The notes below the pieces were generated by a model. The model saw only the letters and a list, made by a program, of their open reading frames with translations, was not told the DNA's origin and did not search any database. Shown here piece by piece: positions 33,901 through 46,588 of a stretch of DNA of 64,000 nucleotides. A program made the translations under genes and the position numbers. Numbering within the stretch: the first letter of the stretch is position 1; each line of letters starts with the position of its first letter. The stretch comes from Ochromonas danica. Its lineage: Eukaryota; Sar; Chrysophyceae; Chromulinales; Chromulinaceae. The DNA is taken from assembly GCA_015146655.1 (NCBI GenBank), contig VKHL01000018.1:212063-276062 (forward strand), read 5' to 3'.

Positions 33901-36900
33901 TCATCGCGCTTATTCTTTCCTTTTAAGCCAGCTCCAACTTTCTTTTTTCTTGTAGAAGACCCTTCTCTTCGATCCCAAGTCAAAAACACAACCAACACTA
34001 AGGCAGCACCCCATAGTGATCCATACAGAGCCAGGATGACGTACGTCTTGCCCAAAGAAGATAAGTTGGTGAGAGCCGAAGCAGCCTGGAAAGTTTGTGT
34101 CAGGTCAGAGGACATGTACTTCATCACCAAACCTGCAGCCACTCCTCCGCTGCTTCCAGAACCGATCACACATCGACACGTGATCCTGTTACCCTCAGTG
34201 GAAGAGCTGGAGTTAGATACAGCATTACTGACGGCATAGCATAAGGTGGACGATGAGCTGCCAGTGGAGGAACTCAAAGCAGCACATACAGTTGAGAGAA
34301 CAGGACAATGACCTTTATAGAAACCTTCCTTTCCTGTGCACTGCACAGACATCACCTGGCCAGAGTCTGGACAAGTATAGGTTCTTGTGGAAAGATTTCC
34401 AGCTGGGCAATAGATCGTATAGTTTAATCCAGCGCTGCCGCCAGGGCCGCCTGTGGAAGTCAAGGTGATGTCAACGTATTGCACGTTTTTCACTTTGACA
34501 TTCATAACATTCGAAGCAAGCGTAACGCTACCGTTTTTATTCGAGGCAGCAAACACAGACTGATCAAATATGGCCACGGAGACGTAGACCATTCCTGTGC
34601 TGCTGTTGGAAGTCTTCACCGCAAGGGAAGGCAACGTCGATTCTCCCAAACTTGCCATTAGTGCTTCCGCGGGGGTCAAGGCAACAGGAACAGACAACAC
34701 GCTACCATCACTGTTATCATATACAACAGTGGATAATCGAAAGGTGTCGTAGACCGTAGAGTAGTTCTGCTTCTCTTGGATCAACAGATCTTGGAAGGAA
34801 TAAATAGTAGTTGTGAGATTCTTCACGATATTGCTGTTGTTCCTGGACTGAGAGACTGATGAGATTGCTGAATCCACTGAACCCAGTATACTTGCCACTG
34901 TCGACGACAAAGGCTGGCCTGAACTACTCGCAGAGGAAGCATCCTTGATGATGGTAGAAGCCAAGGCCGCAACTTGCCCAGCAGACGTCGCCGAAACATC
35001 GTACTGATCCCGCACAATCGCAGACAGAGAGGATGCAGCACTGGCCAGTGAACTCTTGTCTGCATCTACATGATCCAACACACTCGACAAGGCTGTCAAC
35101 AGCTGTGACCGCAAAGCTTGCTCGGCTGCAAGCTCTGCGCTTGTCATGCCACAACTCGATCCTCCATAGCCAGCATTGCAAACACAGACCGCTTCACAAG
35201 TCGTAGCTAGAATAGAACAAGTGGAGACTAATTGTGCTGTGCTTGTCGAAATCGTATCACAATATCCGTGACCCGAGCAATTCGCACTGCTACAACTTTT
35301 GCTTTTCGTTTGACACAACCCTACCGAAGCGTTACAATATTGCCAGGAAGCACATGCACTCTCACTCCCAGCACTGACTAACGAGCAGGATTTGTTCGTG
35401 TATGAGGTGTAGCTGGCAAACGAAGACGAGGCAAAACACACACTATTGGAATCTCCTGACACACCTGGCGCAATAAAGCCATCCACACACTCACTGCACG
35501 TATTCGCTGTGGACAAACAGCTCTTTCGATGAAGAGCCGAGCAGTTGGGAGCAGAAGAGCAATCAACTGTATTTAACAATGTCGTTGTCACCGACACCAC
35601 ATTCTGGAGCTCATCTGCTGAGAGGTTTTGCTGATGGCTCAAGCGATAGGATATGATGCTATTGATCATAGCTGAAGGAAGTGGATCTACTTTGACTGAA
35701 CCATTGATTCGATTGCTACTACATCCATACGAATCATCAGCTATCACACTTACATTCAAGGAGTAGTTGGCGCTGCTACTCCCAGGTGGCAAGATGGCGG
35801 TTGTAATAGACGATTCCGACTTGGCTTGAAGGGCCAAGAATGTCGAAGAAGAGTAGGAAAAATAACCGAATGCATACGTTAAGGGGAGATCATCGTCGAC
35901 CCACATATCTGTGTTGATCAAAAAGCTCGTGTTTAGCGTATAGCCCTGCCCAGGCTGAACCAGAACACGACCTCCAGCAGGAGGGGCATTGGTAGCGATC
36001 GAAATCGATATGCTGCTGGCTACCACATTCTCGTTTTCACCACTTCCGCCACTTATCGATATCTTTCCGTCATGCGATAATATGTCGGTTGACAACCGAC
36101 GACGATGAGAGCCACTCACAACAGACAATTGCAATCGACAAGAGAGAGAAAAAGTGTAGACAGTCCCTCCCTTCAGAGAATTAGCACCAAGATAGAGATT
36201 GACGAAGGTCTTTCGACCTGCCGGAACCTGCTTAGGATAAGCTGCATAAATCAAACGATCAAGATCTAAAGAAGGGTCATCCACCATCCAAGAAGCATTG
36301 CATCCTGTAGAAGAGAAGATGGTGCTGTATAGAGTGAGCATCCCATCCACATTCCAATAAGCAAATTTGGAGAGATACGAAGAAATCATGGAATCTCCAG
36401 AAGAGGAAGAAACCAGACTGATCAAGGGTTGATAGCTGGAAAGAATGGTCAAGGTGACTGTGAGACTGCTATTGCTTCTTGAGTAGAGATGGAGCGCATC
36501 ATAGATCGTTAAGGTGATTGCTACCGTAGAGCCCACGTACGAAGCATTGTTTGCAACCACAGATATTGCGGCTGTTGTGCAAGTGCAGCCGGAGTAGCTG
36601 CAATTCTTATCATTAATAACAGTGGACACAGGCTGCATTGTCACTCCGCAATACGCAGATGAGGAACTGGTCACAGATCGACATGTCCATTCATAGATAA
36701 GTCGAGACGATGGCAATGATGCAGCAGAAAGCAAACTAACTCGTGCATTAGGGTCATAACTACTGGAACCATTCAACACTAGTCTGCTTTCATAACGAAG
36801 ATGCTGCTCAAAAGTCGCAGGTAGAATGACAGGCACCAAGCCCAACGACTGCACTGCAACCAGAGCATGGTCAGATGAAGCTAAGCCAGTGGACATATCC

Positions 36901-39900
36901 CTCACCGCAACAAACACTTGATAGCTGCTATTAGCTGCTAAACTATAGGGTGAAAGCAAGAATTTCTTTGGATCTTTGGATTGGGACGGTATAGACAAGG
37001 CTGTCCAATCGCTACCATTGCACCTATTGCTGTTGAAAGCATCGCATTTCTCAATCCTCCAAGTGTATTGCAAAGAAGAAGTGCTTCTTTTGCCCAGACA
37101 TTGAGGAACATAGGCGCTCACAGAGACTGACAACGTCTCGTTCACATACATGCTTATAACCTCGCCATCATTTACTCCATTGATTGACACCACAGGGGGA
37201 AGAGTAGCACTACTTGTTATTGCCGTGACTTGAGATCTGAAGGAGCAAGCAAGCAGGAAGTTGCAAAAGCTGACTCCCACTCCGTAGCTACTCCCGGCAG
37301 TGAGCCATGAGCTATTCAGATTCACGAGGCTCTTCATGCTGTATTGGTGATAGAGCTCTTGTTCCATCTTGATAGTGACATTGCTAGATAAAGATGACGA
37401 TGACGACGAGTTTCCAACCTCCCAGATCGAAAAGGAAACATTCTGCCAACTTCTTCCCGCGTTGCCCTTGGTTACGCTGCCGATGGAGAAGTCCAGCTGC
37501 CAAGAGCTGCAACTACTCACCACGGACACTGTGAAGCTACCAATCGAAGGTCGAAGTGGATTTGGTGAAGCCTGTATGGCCACATTTTTGCCACCGTCAA
37601 GGACAGTAGATGAAGAGGAAGCACGAGTAACAGAGGAAGACACATTAGTAAACTGAAAATCAAGTGCTTGATAGTAACTGCTGGACAAACTCTCATTCGA
37701 CAAGGCTAGCTGAGTGCCTACCGCAACATCAGAGGAGACTGTATTGCGAATAGCCAGCAGAGATGCATTTTTCCACGAGCAATCATAGTTCGTCACTGTG
37801 CGAAAGCGAAGAACTATTCTGCAAGGAAACACCATCCCTACAGACAGCAAGAGCATGCTTGTAGGAGCGGAGAAAGAAACCAGCACCTGTGCTCCATCAC
37901 TGCTAAATGTTGCTGATTGCAATGACAATGAACGGTTGGGCGACGATTGAACAGAAGGTTGTGAAGATGGCTGGGATGTCGGGTGAGAGAAAGGTTGGGG
38001 GGAAGGCTGTGCCGATGGCTGAGAAGATGGTTGAGATGATGGTTGGGATGTTGGGTTCGATAAAGGTTGGGAAGATGGTTGCGAGGAAGGTTGTGATGAT
38101 GGCTGAGAGGATGGTCGAGAAGACGGGTGAGAGGAAGGTTCTGTGGAAGGTAGTGCAGAAGGTTGTGTTGATGGTTGTGCGGAAGGTCGTGATGATGGTT
38201 GAGAGGAAGGTTGAGAAGACGGATGAGAAAAAGGTTGGGAGGAAGAAGGCTGTGCAGATGGTTGTGTTGATGGTTGTGCGGAAGGCTGTGCCGATGGTTG
38301 TGATGATGGTTGAGAAGATGGCTGGGATGTCGGGTGAGAGAAAGGTTGGGGGGAAGGCTGTGCCGATGGCTGAGAAGATGGTTGAGATGATGGTTGGGAT
38401 GTTGGGTTCGATAAAGGTTGGGAAGATGGTTGCGAGGAAGGTTGTGATGATGGCTGAGAGGATGGTCGAGAAGACGGGTGAGAGGAAGGTTCTGTGGAAG
38501 GTAGTGCAGAAGGTTGTGTTGATGGTTGTGCGGAAGGTTGTGATGATGGTTGAGAGGAAGGTTGAGAAGACGGATGAGAGAAAGGTTGGGAGGAAGAAGG
38601 CTGTGCAGATGGTTGTGTTGATGGTTGTGCGGAAGGTTGTGATGATGGTTGAGAAGATGGCTGGGATGTTGGGTGAGAGAAAGGTTGAAAGGAAGGTTGT
38701 GCAGAAGGGTGGGAAGAAGGCTGAGAAGACGGGTGAGAGAAAGGTTGGGAGGAAGGCTGTGCGGATGGTTGTGCTGATGGCTGAGAAGACGGATGAGATG
38801 ATGGTTGAGAAGACGGGTAAGAGAAAGGTTGGGAGGAAGGCTGTGCGGATGGTTGTGCTGATGGCTGAGAAGACGGATGAGATGATGGTTGAGAAGACGG
38901 GCAAGAGAAAGGTCGGGAGGAAGGTTGCGCTGACGGTTGGGAGGAAGGTTCGGAAGGTTGTGATGAAGGTTGAGCAGATGGTCGGGACGTCGGGTGGGAT
39001 AAGGGTTGGGATGAGGGAAGAGAAGAAGGAAGGGTTGTTGGCTGCTGTGTTGGAGAATGAAAATTCTCGATGCTCTCTCCATAGACGAAGAAATCCACGC
39101 CTCCATGATTCACTAAGCCACTCAATTCGCCATAGGTCCAGCCGCTGACAAAGACCGTGGAGTTATAAACCGCTACAGCAGACGAATAGTCATCATTGGA
39201 AGAGCAGAAAGATCGAACTGAACGTAACTCTCCCTCATAATCGAGCATGAAGAGGAAGGCATCAAAACCACCAGCTGTTGGCCCTGTCAAAGACTGATTC
39301 GAGGAGAACCCAAGTAACATATGGCCTTGAGCATCAGTCGTGATGCTTGGGGACAAGTCATTTCCAGACGTCCCCAATAGTTTCGTGTATTGCTTCACCC
39401 CATCATAGCTGTATTTCACAAGGAAAACATCGCTGCCCCCTAGTTTAGGTTGTCCACCCAAGCTCCCCAAAGTGGTGCCTGTGATATAGACACTGTTATC
39501 AATTCTCACACCACTTGCCACATCATCACTTGAGCTTCCTAATAACCTAGTAAATATTCGGGTACCATTGCTCGCATACTTTTGCAAAAATATATCAGCA
39601 CCTCCGGCATTCACTTCGCCATCCAGATTCCCGTAGGTTGTCCCAACTACGTAAACATTATCTTCACTGTCTAAGGCAACACCATTATTATTGCCAGATC
39701 ATTCTGCGACCCCCCATCGAGTATGGAAAACAGTTTCGACCCATTAGCAGCAAACTTCATGATAAATACATCAAACCCACCAACATTCCTCTGACCATAC
39801 CAAGTTCCCTTTGTTCTTCCCACCACATAAATATCATCATGACTATCCGTGGCAACAGCAGTTGCGATATCATTCTGCATCGTGCCAAAGAGGACTGTGG

Positions 39901-42900
39901 ACAACTTCGTCCCATCTGATCCATATTTGACCATGAATGCATCTTGATTACCAGCATTGATCTGTCCATCAAAACTGCCTAGCGTGCTTCCTACGATATA
40001 GACACTGTTCGAGCTGTCTGTGGCCACGCCAAACACTTGATCATCTTGACTACTACCAAACTCTCTCACAAACTCCACTCGACGGTAAATATCCAACTTC
40101 ATCAAATAAACATCCGAGCCCCCACTATAAGGCTGGCCACCTAAAGCTGCGGTGGTGGTTCCCACAACATACAAATTCCCATAATGATCTGTCGCCATAC
40201 AACAACTGTCATCATCTCCTGAAGTCCCAAAAAGCACCAGGAACTTGTCAGACAGTGTCAAGCGCGAGGAAAAAGAAGGAGCCAGAGTGAAGTTATTAGT
40301 CGCTTTCATGTAGAAAGCATCCAAACCACCTCCATTGATGTTGCCACCAAGATTGCCACTGGTGTACCCAGTTAGAACAATATTATTGGAGCCATCCATC
40401 GCGATGTCAGCACCGTAATCATCACTTGAAGTTCCATAAAGTGCACTGGATAACTTCGTCCCGTCTCCATCGAATTGAATCAAGAATATGTCATTGTTGC
40501 CAGCATTGGGTAATCCATCGAAGATTGCGCCATTTGTATAGCCAGTGATCAGAATGGAATCAGCATTGCCGTGAAAATGAACAAGCGCACCAAGTTCATC
40601 AGTTCCTGCAGAGCCAAAAGGAGCTGCCCACAAAAGATTTCCATCATTTGAATACTTCAGTAACAGCCCATCTTGGTCACCGAAGACAGTTTGGTGACTA
40701 AGAAGAGTTCCAGAGAAACTTACCATCACATAGATATCAAGTGAGCTATCTATTACTACACCTTTGCCAAAAGAATTTGTTGAACCTCCAAATAGCCGCA
40801 TGAAGATCTTTTGGCCGGTGGATCCGTCAAATTTGATCAGAAAGGCGTTGTTCGTTCCACTAATCGCCTGTCCGTCCAACGTTCCACCGGCATAACCTGC
40901 AGCATAAACAAACCCAAAGGGGTCCATGGCTATACTTGCTGCTTGATCGACTAGTGTACTTCCCCACAAGCGAGTATAGATCCAGTTTCCAGCGACACTG
41001 AACTTTACCAAGAAAGCATCAAGGTTCCCGTACCCCGTATTACCACTCAAAGTACCTCTGGTGCCGCCAACCATGTACACATGCGACGAATTGCTGTCAA
41101 CAGCAATTGCATATGCTCTATCTATTGAAGGAGTTCCCAGCAATCGGGTGTACACTTTAGAACCTTCCCTATTGTACTTCACCAAGACTATATCAGATCC
41201 ACCACCTGAATAAACTTGGTCATCCAGGGCACCGCCAACTTGCCCACAAATATAAATGTTATCGGAAGAGTCGATAGCCAAGCCACTTCCGACGTCATCC
41301 CCACTTGTACCGAGTAGTCGAGTAAAGATCTTGTAGCCATTCGGAGCAAATTTGACAAGAAAAATGTCAGAGGAACCTGAATTCACCTGTTCATCCAGAA
41401 TAGGGCTCTGTGACTTGCCCGTGATGAAGACATTATCCAAGCTATCTGAAGCAATGCTCGTGCCGTAGTCATCGCCAGTCGATCCCAACAATTCAAGCGA
41501 TGTAGGATAGGTAGAAGGCAATGGCATATCACGGACAAATTGTCCCATTAAAACTGCACTCCAGCTGCTTTGGTTGACAAAGCCAGTCATTACCACACAG
41601 TTTCTGGCTGTGAAAGACAAAGAGTACAAATAACTGTTATAACTGGTCCCACTTAATCTCCAAATGCTGACGAAGAGAGACGTGCCATTTGAGGAAAATG
41701 CTTGCCAATAAAACTTCACCACATTGGTGGCATCACCAACAAAGCCTCCAACGTGGACGTTGTTGTTTCGATCAATGGCTACCGTTGTACCATAGTCGTT
41801 ACCCTCCACGCCGCTCAACACAGTAAAGATTCGCGTGCCATTGGATGCATATTTCATTACAAAAGCGTCAATACCGTGGTTATTAACTTGACCATTCAGC
41901 AAACCAAGAGAAGTACCCGCAAGGTAAATGGAATCGTTCCCATCGATCGCCACACTGTAACCTTCGTTGAAATAGGCATTCCCCTCCATACGAACAAACA
42001 GAATGGTCCCATCACCATCCATCTTGATAAGCACAATGTCGGCGTCACCACTATAGGTCTGTCCAGCAATTGACCCTTCAGCATGGCCAGCAACATAGAT
42101 CATACCCTGGCTATCGGAAGCAATACCTCTCCCCCAGTCCGTACCACTGGACCCCAGAACAACGGAGAACAGCTTCGTTCCATTATTAGCGTATTTCACT
42201 ATCACAATATCAGCACTTCCAGCGTTGGTATGATTATCGAACACACCAAAAGTGAATCCTGTAAGATAAACATTGTCTGCAGGATCCACAGCCACTCCGT
42301 AGGCTGCATCGTGAGCAGATGATCCCGCCACTCTAGTATAAATCTTTGTTCCATTGTTATCGTATTTAATCAATACCATGTCGTTACCACCAAATCCTGC
42401 TTGTCCATCAATACTGCCAGCAGTCAAACCCGCAACAAAGACGACATCTGCACTGTCAATAGCGATGCCGAAGCCCATGTCTCCCCCTGTCGTTCCAGAC
42501 ACTCTTGCATAAATTCTGTTACCAGTGCTGTTATATTTCATCATGAGAATATCAGTGTCACCATAAGCGGCTAGTCCATTCAAGCTACCTCCCACTTGAC
42601 CAGCAAAGAACACATTGTCTCGACTGTCGACCGCAACGCCATAGCCCACGTCATTCCCAGATGAATCTATTCGTTTGGTAAAATTCATCACTTTAGCAAC
42701 AAGGGGGATCTCTTCCGCTTTCACTAGGAGGATATCCCAACTTCCATGATTGACTTGCCCGCCAAAACTGCCAGTGGTACAGCCTGTGAGGTAGATATCT
42801 CCAAAGCTCCCAGCTGCTAACCCAACTATTTTGTCGTCATTTACCGTTCCCCATAGTTGGCAATAGACCAATGCGCCAGAAGGAGAGTATTTTGCCAGAA

Positions 42901-43993
42901 AAACATCAGAAGATCCAGTGTTCTTTTGTCCGCAAAGATCGCCTGTTGAAAAGCCTGAAACATAGACGTAACCACGAGGATTAATTGATATTGATGTTGC
43001 AGTTTCGTCTTTAGGGGAACCCAAAAGTCTCGAGTAAATTTGAGTGCCATTATTGCTGACTTTCAGCAACAAGATATCACTACCGCCTGCATTGGGAGCG
43101 CCAGCAATACTGCCATTACTGTGGCCTACTAAGTAAACAAAGCCCTGATAATCGATTGATATCGCCCTGGGGAAATCAACTTGATCGGTACCCAGCAACT
43201 TGGTGAAGATTTTAGTGCCATTGTTAGCCAACTTCACCAAGAAGAAGTCCTTCATGCCTATAGGGGGTTGGTTATCAAAACTTCCTTCCGTACGACCCAT
43301 AACGAACACATTATCCATCGCGTCTACAGCAATGCCAAACGCGAGATCATTACTCGGTGTGCCCATGACGTGGACAAACAGCTGGCTTCCATTCTGACTA
43401 TACTTTGCAATCAAGACATCTTGATTTCCGTTAGAGGGTATACCATTGACCGAGCTAAAACAATAGCCAGCCACGAAGATATTATCATTACTATCGAAAG
43501 CCAACGCACTGAACTCGTCGTCTTGAGTGCTGCCCAGCAAGCGGGTGAAGATCGCGCTGCCATTCTCTGGGTGGAGCTTCATCAAGACAGCATCTAATGC
43601 CCCCACATTGCTTTGACCGCTGAGGTCTCCCTTGATGCTTCCTGACACATAGACATTATCCCTGGAATCTGTTCCCACAGCTGCTCCTCGGCCGCCAGCA
43701 ATTGTGCCAAATTGTCTGAGGTAGAGCATCGTGCCGTTGGGAGAAAACTTCGCAAAGTAGACGCCAGTTGACCCAGCAGGAGCTTGAACATCGAGCACGT
43801 CGTTCGTGTAGCCAGTGATGTAGAAGTAATTTCTGCGATCCAGGGCAATGGCATTGCCTGCCTGAGCGTCTGAGCCACCCAACACCCAGGTCTCATAAGT
43901 TAGTTTGGAATATTCCGCTGCTAATAACAAGTGCAGAAAGAGAGAACTCAGTGAGAATAAATATAAAAAAAGAGACAGTACTTTGTTTCTCAT
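30978..43993 (-). CDS. giant receptor-like protein: about 28 SBBP beta-propeller repeats, Pro-Ser-Gln stalk, REJ/GPS-like region, multi-pass membrane end (one frameshift)
   Basis: ATG 43993 with signal peptide (LSLFLYLFSLSSLFLHLLL), stop at 30978, about 4,330 aa if a frameshift near 39.69 kb is bridged. Order: about 28 SBBP repeats of about 50 residues (pattern D-x3-G-I-A-x-D-S-x-D-N-V-Y-V-x-G then G-G-x-D-x-F-L-x-K), a stalk of about 370 residues of P-S-S-Q-P-S type (37.93-39.06 kb), a beta-rich Ser/Thr-rich ectodomain resembling PKD/REJ regions, an EGF-like Cys cluster (CSGHGYC...CVCNAGYGGSSCG), a GPS-like ITCRC motif, a first TM (YVILALYGSLWGAALVLVVF), then at least five more hydrophobic helices with a large intracellular loop and a Cys-bearing extracellular loop (YPDDDGSC). 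The tail holds a long poly-Gly run interrupted by a 10-N gap. The topology resembles polycystin-1/adhesion-receptor-like proteins. The ligand is unknown. Confidence 0.8.
31084..31250. repeat. (ACC)n triplet array with assembly gap, encodes poly-Gly
   Basis: Uninterrupted ACC triplets on both sides of a 10-N gap at 31163-31172; on the minus strand they read GGT, Gly. True copy number is unknown because the gap lies inside the array. Confidence 0.95.
37930..39060 (-). repeat. Pro-Ser-Gln coding repeat with 351-bp internal duplication
   Basis: Degenerate 12-bp units (coding CCxTCxCAxCCx type) giving PSSQPSAQPS-like peptide. On top of that, a block beginning at CTGGGATGTC (37971) recurs at 38322, an offset of 351 bp (117 codons), with near-identical sequence through the block. 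Periods are multiples of three, so reading frames on both strands stay open; the minus frame continuous with the propeller repeats is the real one. Confidence 0.85.
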
Positions 43994-44567
43994 GCTGGCT
44001 AAGGGCTAAATAATACAATACTATAACATACTGTGGGCCAAGTAATTCAATGATGATCCATCCCAACAACGCTTCGTATTTTGGTTTTTTGTTGGGTTTC
44101 GGTTTTTGGGTTTCCGGGTTTCGTGTCATCCTCCTCACCAAAGTGCAGCTTTAGAGAATTAATAGACTTTTTTGAGGACGTATAGTTATGTAGCAGGAAG
44201 TGTAATGGTGCTTTATATGGAGGAGGGTTGAACATGCTGATCATTTTATTTCTTAATCATATAACTTACAATATTCCATTGCTAATGCATGGAGTTTTCC
44301 AAGCTATCCGTTTCTGACTTCCAGATCGTGTGTCTGATTTGTCTGAAGAACTTGAACCAGTTGAGTGGTTTCATGTGGACAATCACAAGTCACAGATGCA
44401 ATAAATCTTAAGAAGCTCCCAGCGTTTGGACGGAAGCTCGCATGGCTGACACCGACAGAATGCAAATATAGAAGCTTGTTTCTACAGAAGGTCGTGAGTT
44501 CAACAGATTGAGCTGTAATACTATAAGGGGGACAAAGCAAACACTGCCTACATAACTGCAGCATGAA
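43994..44567. other. intergenic, promoter side of the giant gene
   Basis: No gene seen. It contains a degenerate GGGTTT/GGTTTTT-type stretch at about 44080-44126 and AT-rich sequence at 44200-44290. Confidence 0.5.
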
Positions 44568-46470
44568 TTAGAGCGGGAATCCCAGTGGGAGATGCTGCAA
44601 CATTTCGTGCATCCATAAGCGTGTATTCTCTACACTTCCATTGTGTGCAACAAAAGCAGCATAGGAGGAGAACGGTCTGAACTGACCATTTTCCACTTTA
44701 TAAATAGTTCGATCGTGTGGATGTTTAATAAGATAACCTTCCAGGCGCGATCGAACTTGTTCAACATCGTATGTACTGACAAGATCTACTTTAGAAGTTG
44801 TCGTTTGACTGGGAGGGATATTTAAGACCTGATAGAGCGCTGCAAATAACGCCTGTTGAGCAAAATGCATCCGTTCTGCCCAGTTAGTCCCTTTCACATA
44901 ATGAGTGTTGAGTAGATCAAAAGAGTCGCATTTGTAGCCACCACCGCGTTGACTCTGAACCAACCAAACACTTCTATCTTCAAAACAACGTCTTTTATTT
45001 CCACAATAGTTGGCGTGGAAGGCCACGGGATAGTGATAGTAAGGATAGCCATCTTTTAAAAACTGTTTGCTAAGGAACTGATAAAGATTAAAAGGAAGCA
45101 AAGCAGCAGTTTGATTGACAACTTTCCCCACCCTCTGCACCAAGGATTGTCGGGCCATGCTGAGATAGAAATCGTTCGAGTTGCTACCTTGCAAACCTTT
45201 GGAGCAGAACTTTTCTACCATCCCAGTGAAGAAGAGCATCTCATGCAATATGCAGTATTGTAATGCTTGGCTGCTGTTCGGAGATAAACGGCTGTGTATA
45301 CCATCAACTTCCATGACGTGATTCACTCTCTCGTCCAGCTCACAGTCACGTATCCACTTCCCATGCTGATGAAGGTGCATGGTCCGTTGGTCATTCATTG
45401 CATTGTTCTGAACTATTCGACGAAGCCAAAGACGCATGAAATTTACGACTCGATCGTTCGCAGAGAGAAATAGAGTGCCTGTGTTGGGCTCAGTGAGTGA
45501 CCGTTGAGGTCTGAAAGACAGAGAAGGGAATTTGCAGTTCTTCAGCTCTGGCGCAACGAGAATGTCTTAAAAGCTCCGGTTAAGTCCGAATTAAGCGATG
45601 TGGGCAAAGAAAAAGCTCACCTGCTTGACTGCGAAGGAAGATGGGCAGAGGGTCGGCGTAAAAGACCATGTCAGAGTCCAAATAGACGACATTATACCCC
45701 AGTTCGATGGCTTCAAGAGGCGGAACAAGCATGGGTAAGGCTCCAAAGTGCAAGAAAGCAGGACTGCTCTCATTATAATCCCCGAAACCAGATCCTGAAG
45801 AGTACAACGCATGCTTTCAATCGATTTTCTAACTCCTCAAAAAAGAGCCAGCCTACCAAGTGAGATGGGAGTGGTCTTTTGTGCCACAATTTCCCAGAAC
45901 AGCGCGTAAGGGAACTTGATCACCTCCACGAAGGGATTAAACGAGGTGTAGAAGGCTTTTTCTTTGTCAAACCACGCCTCATCCTCGGCTCTTGTAATGA
46001 GATAAAGTGCCGATCGCCAGCCATAGTGCTTTGTAAAGCAATAGAAATTGAGAAGCTGTTCGCGGTATTTTTCTCCGTTGTCAACATTTGGTCCGAGACT
46101 TTCTACAACCTGGAAGAGATTGTATGCTACAGTTACAACTATCGTATAAAGCAATGGCAAGCCTGAGCCGTGCACCAACCTGAATCAGCACAGTCTTGGC
46201 CAATTTGGGGTTCCTAATCTTTGATTTGTCCACATAAACGCCGGCGATTTTCTCAAATATGGCGGAGAGGTAAGCTGTGCGATTGGCATCAACAGTCTCA
46301 TTGGCCCACTGCAGCCAGAGAGGACGCAACAAGTTGGTGTCAACCTTTTTAGGCTCACCCCGTACAATGCTTATATAATAAGTGAAGACGAGCAAGAGCC
46401 ACCATAGACTGCCGAGCAAGTCATGGCTCATCTCACAGAAGGAAGGCTTCGGAGCAGATCCTATTTTCAT
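44568..46470 (-). CDS. type II membrane glycosyltransferase with DxD motif (GT77-like)
   Basis: Four exons: 46470-46176, 46138-45857, 45794-45621, 45478-44568; phases close to 553 aa. One N-terminal signal-anchor (LLGSLWWLLLVFTYYISIV) predicts Golgi topology. The catalytic core shows a helix with LLNFYCFTKHYGW, then the diagnostic LGYNVVYLDSDMVFYADPLP (DxD, binds metal and nucleotide sugar) and GTLFLSANDRVVNFM, as in nucleotide-diphospho-sugar transferases of the GT77/reticulon-like class that decorate cell walls or glycoproteins. The first intron would be only 37 nt (46175-46139), and the exon 4 acceptor (AACACAG) was chosen because a nearer-looking acceptor with a better pyrimidine tract gives an immediate stop. 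The donor sugar is not predictable. Confidence 0.8.
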
Positions 46471-46588
46471 CGGGGTGAAAGGGTAGAAGACGACTTCTAA
46501 GTCTTATTTTGCGACTTCCTGGATGTGGCGGCGGCGGTCAGGAAAGGTGGCGAGGTTGAAGAACTAATTCCATTTTCGATCTATCAAG
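46471..46588. promoter_or_regulatory. 118-bp divergent promoter (glycosyltransferase / ECH)
   Basis: The start codons of two divergent genes are 118 bp apart, so both promoters must lie here or overlap the first exons. No TATA box or known motif is clear. Confidence 0.4.

Noticed and set aside
37838-39148. Long frames on both strands (413-422 codons) over the Pro-Ser-Gln repeat
   Set aside because: By-products of a 12-bp-based repeat with no stops in several frames; only the minus frame continuous with the SBBP repeats has a coherent context.
44080-44126. GGGTTT-rich stretch considered as interstitial telomere repeat
   Set aside because: Too degenerate and short, with no regular TTTAGGG units.
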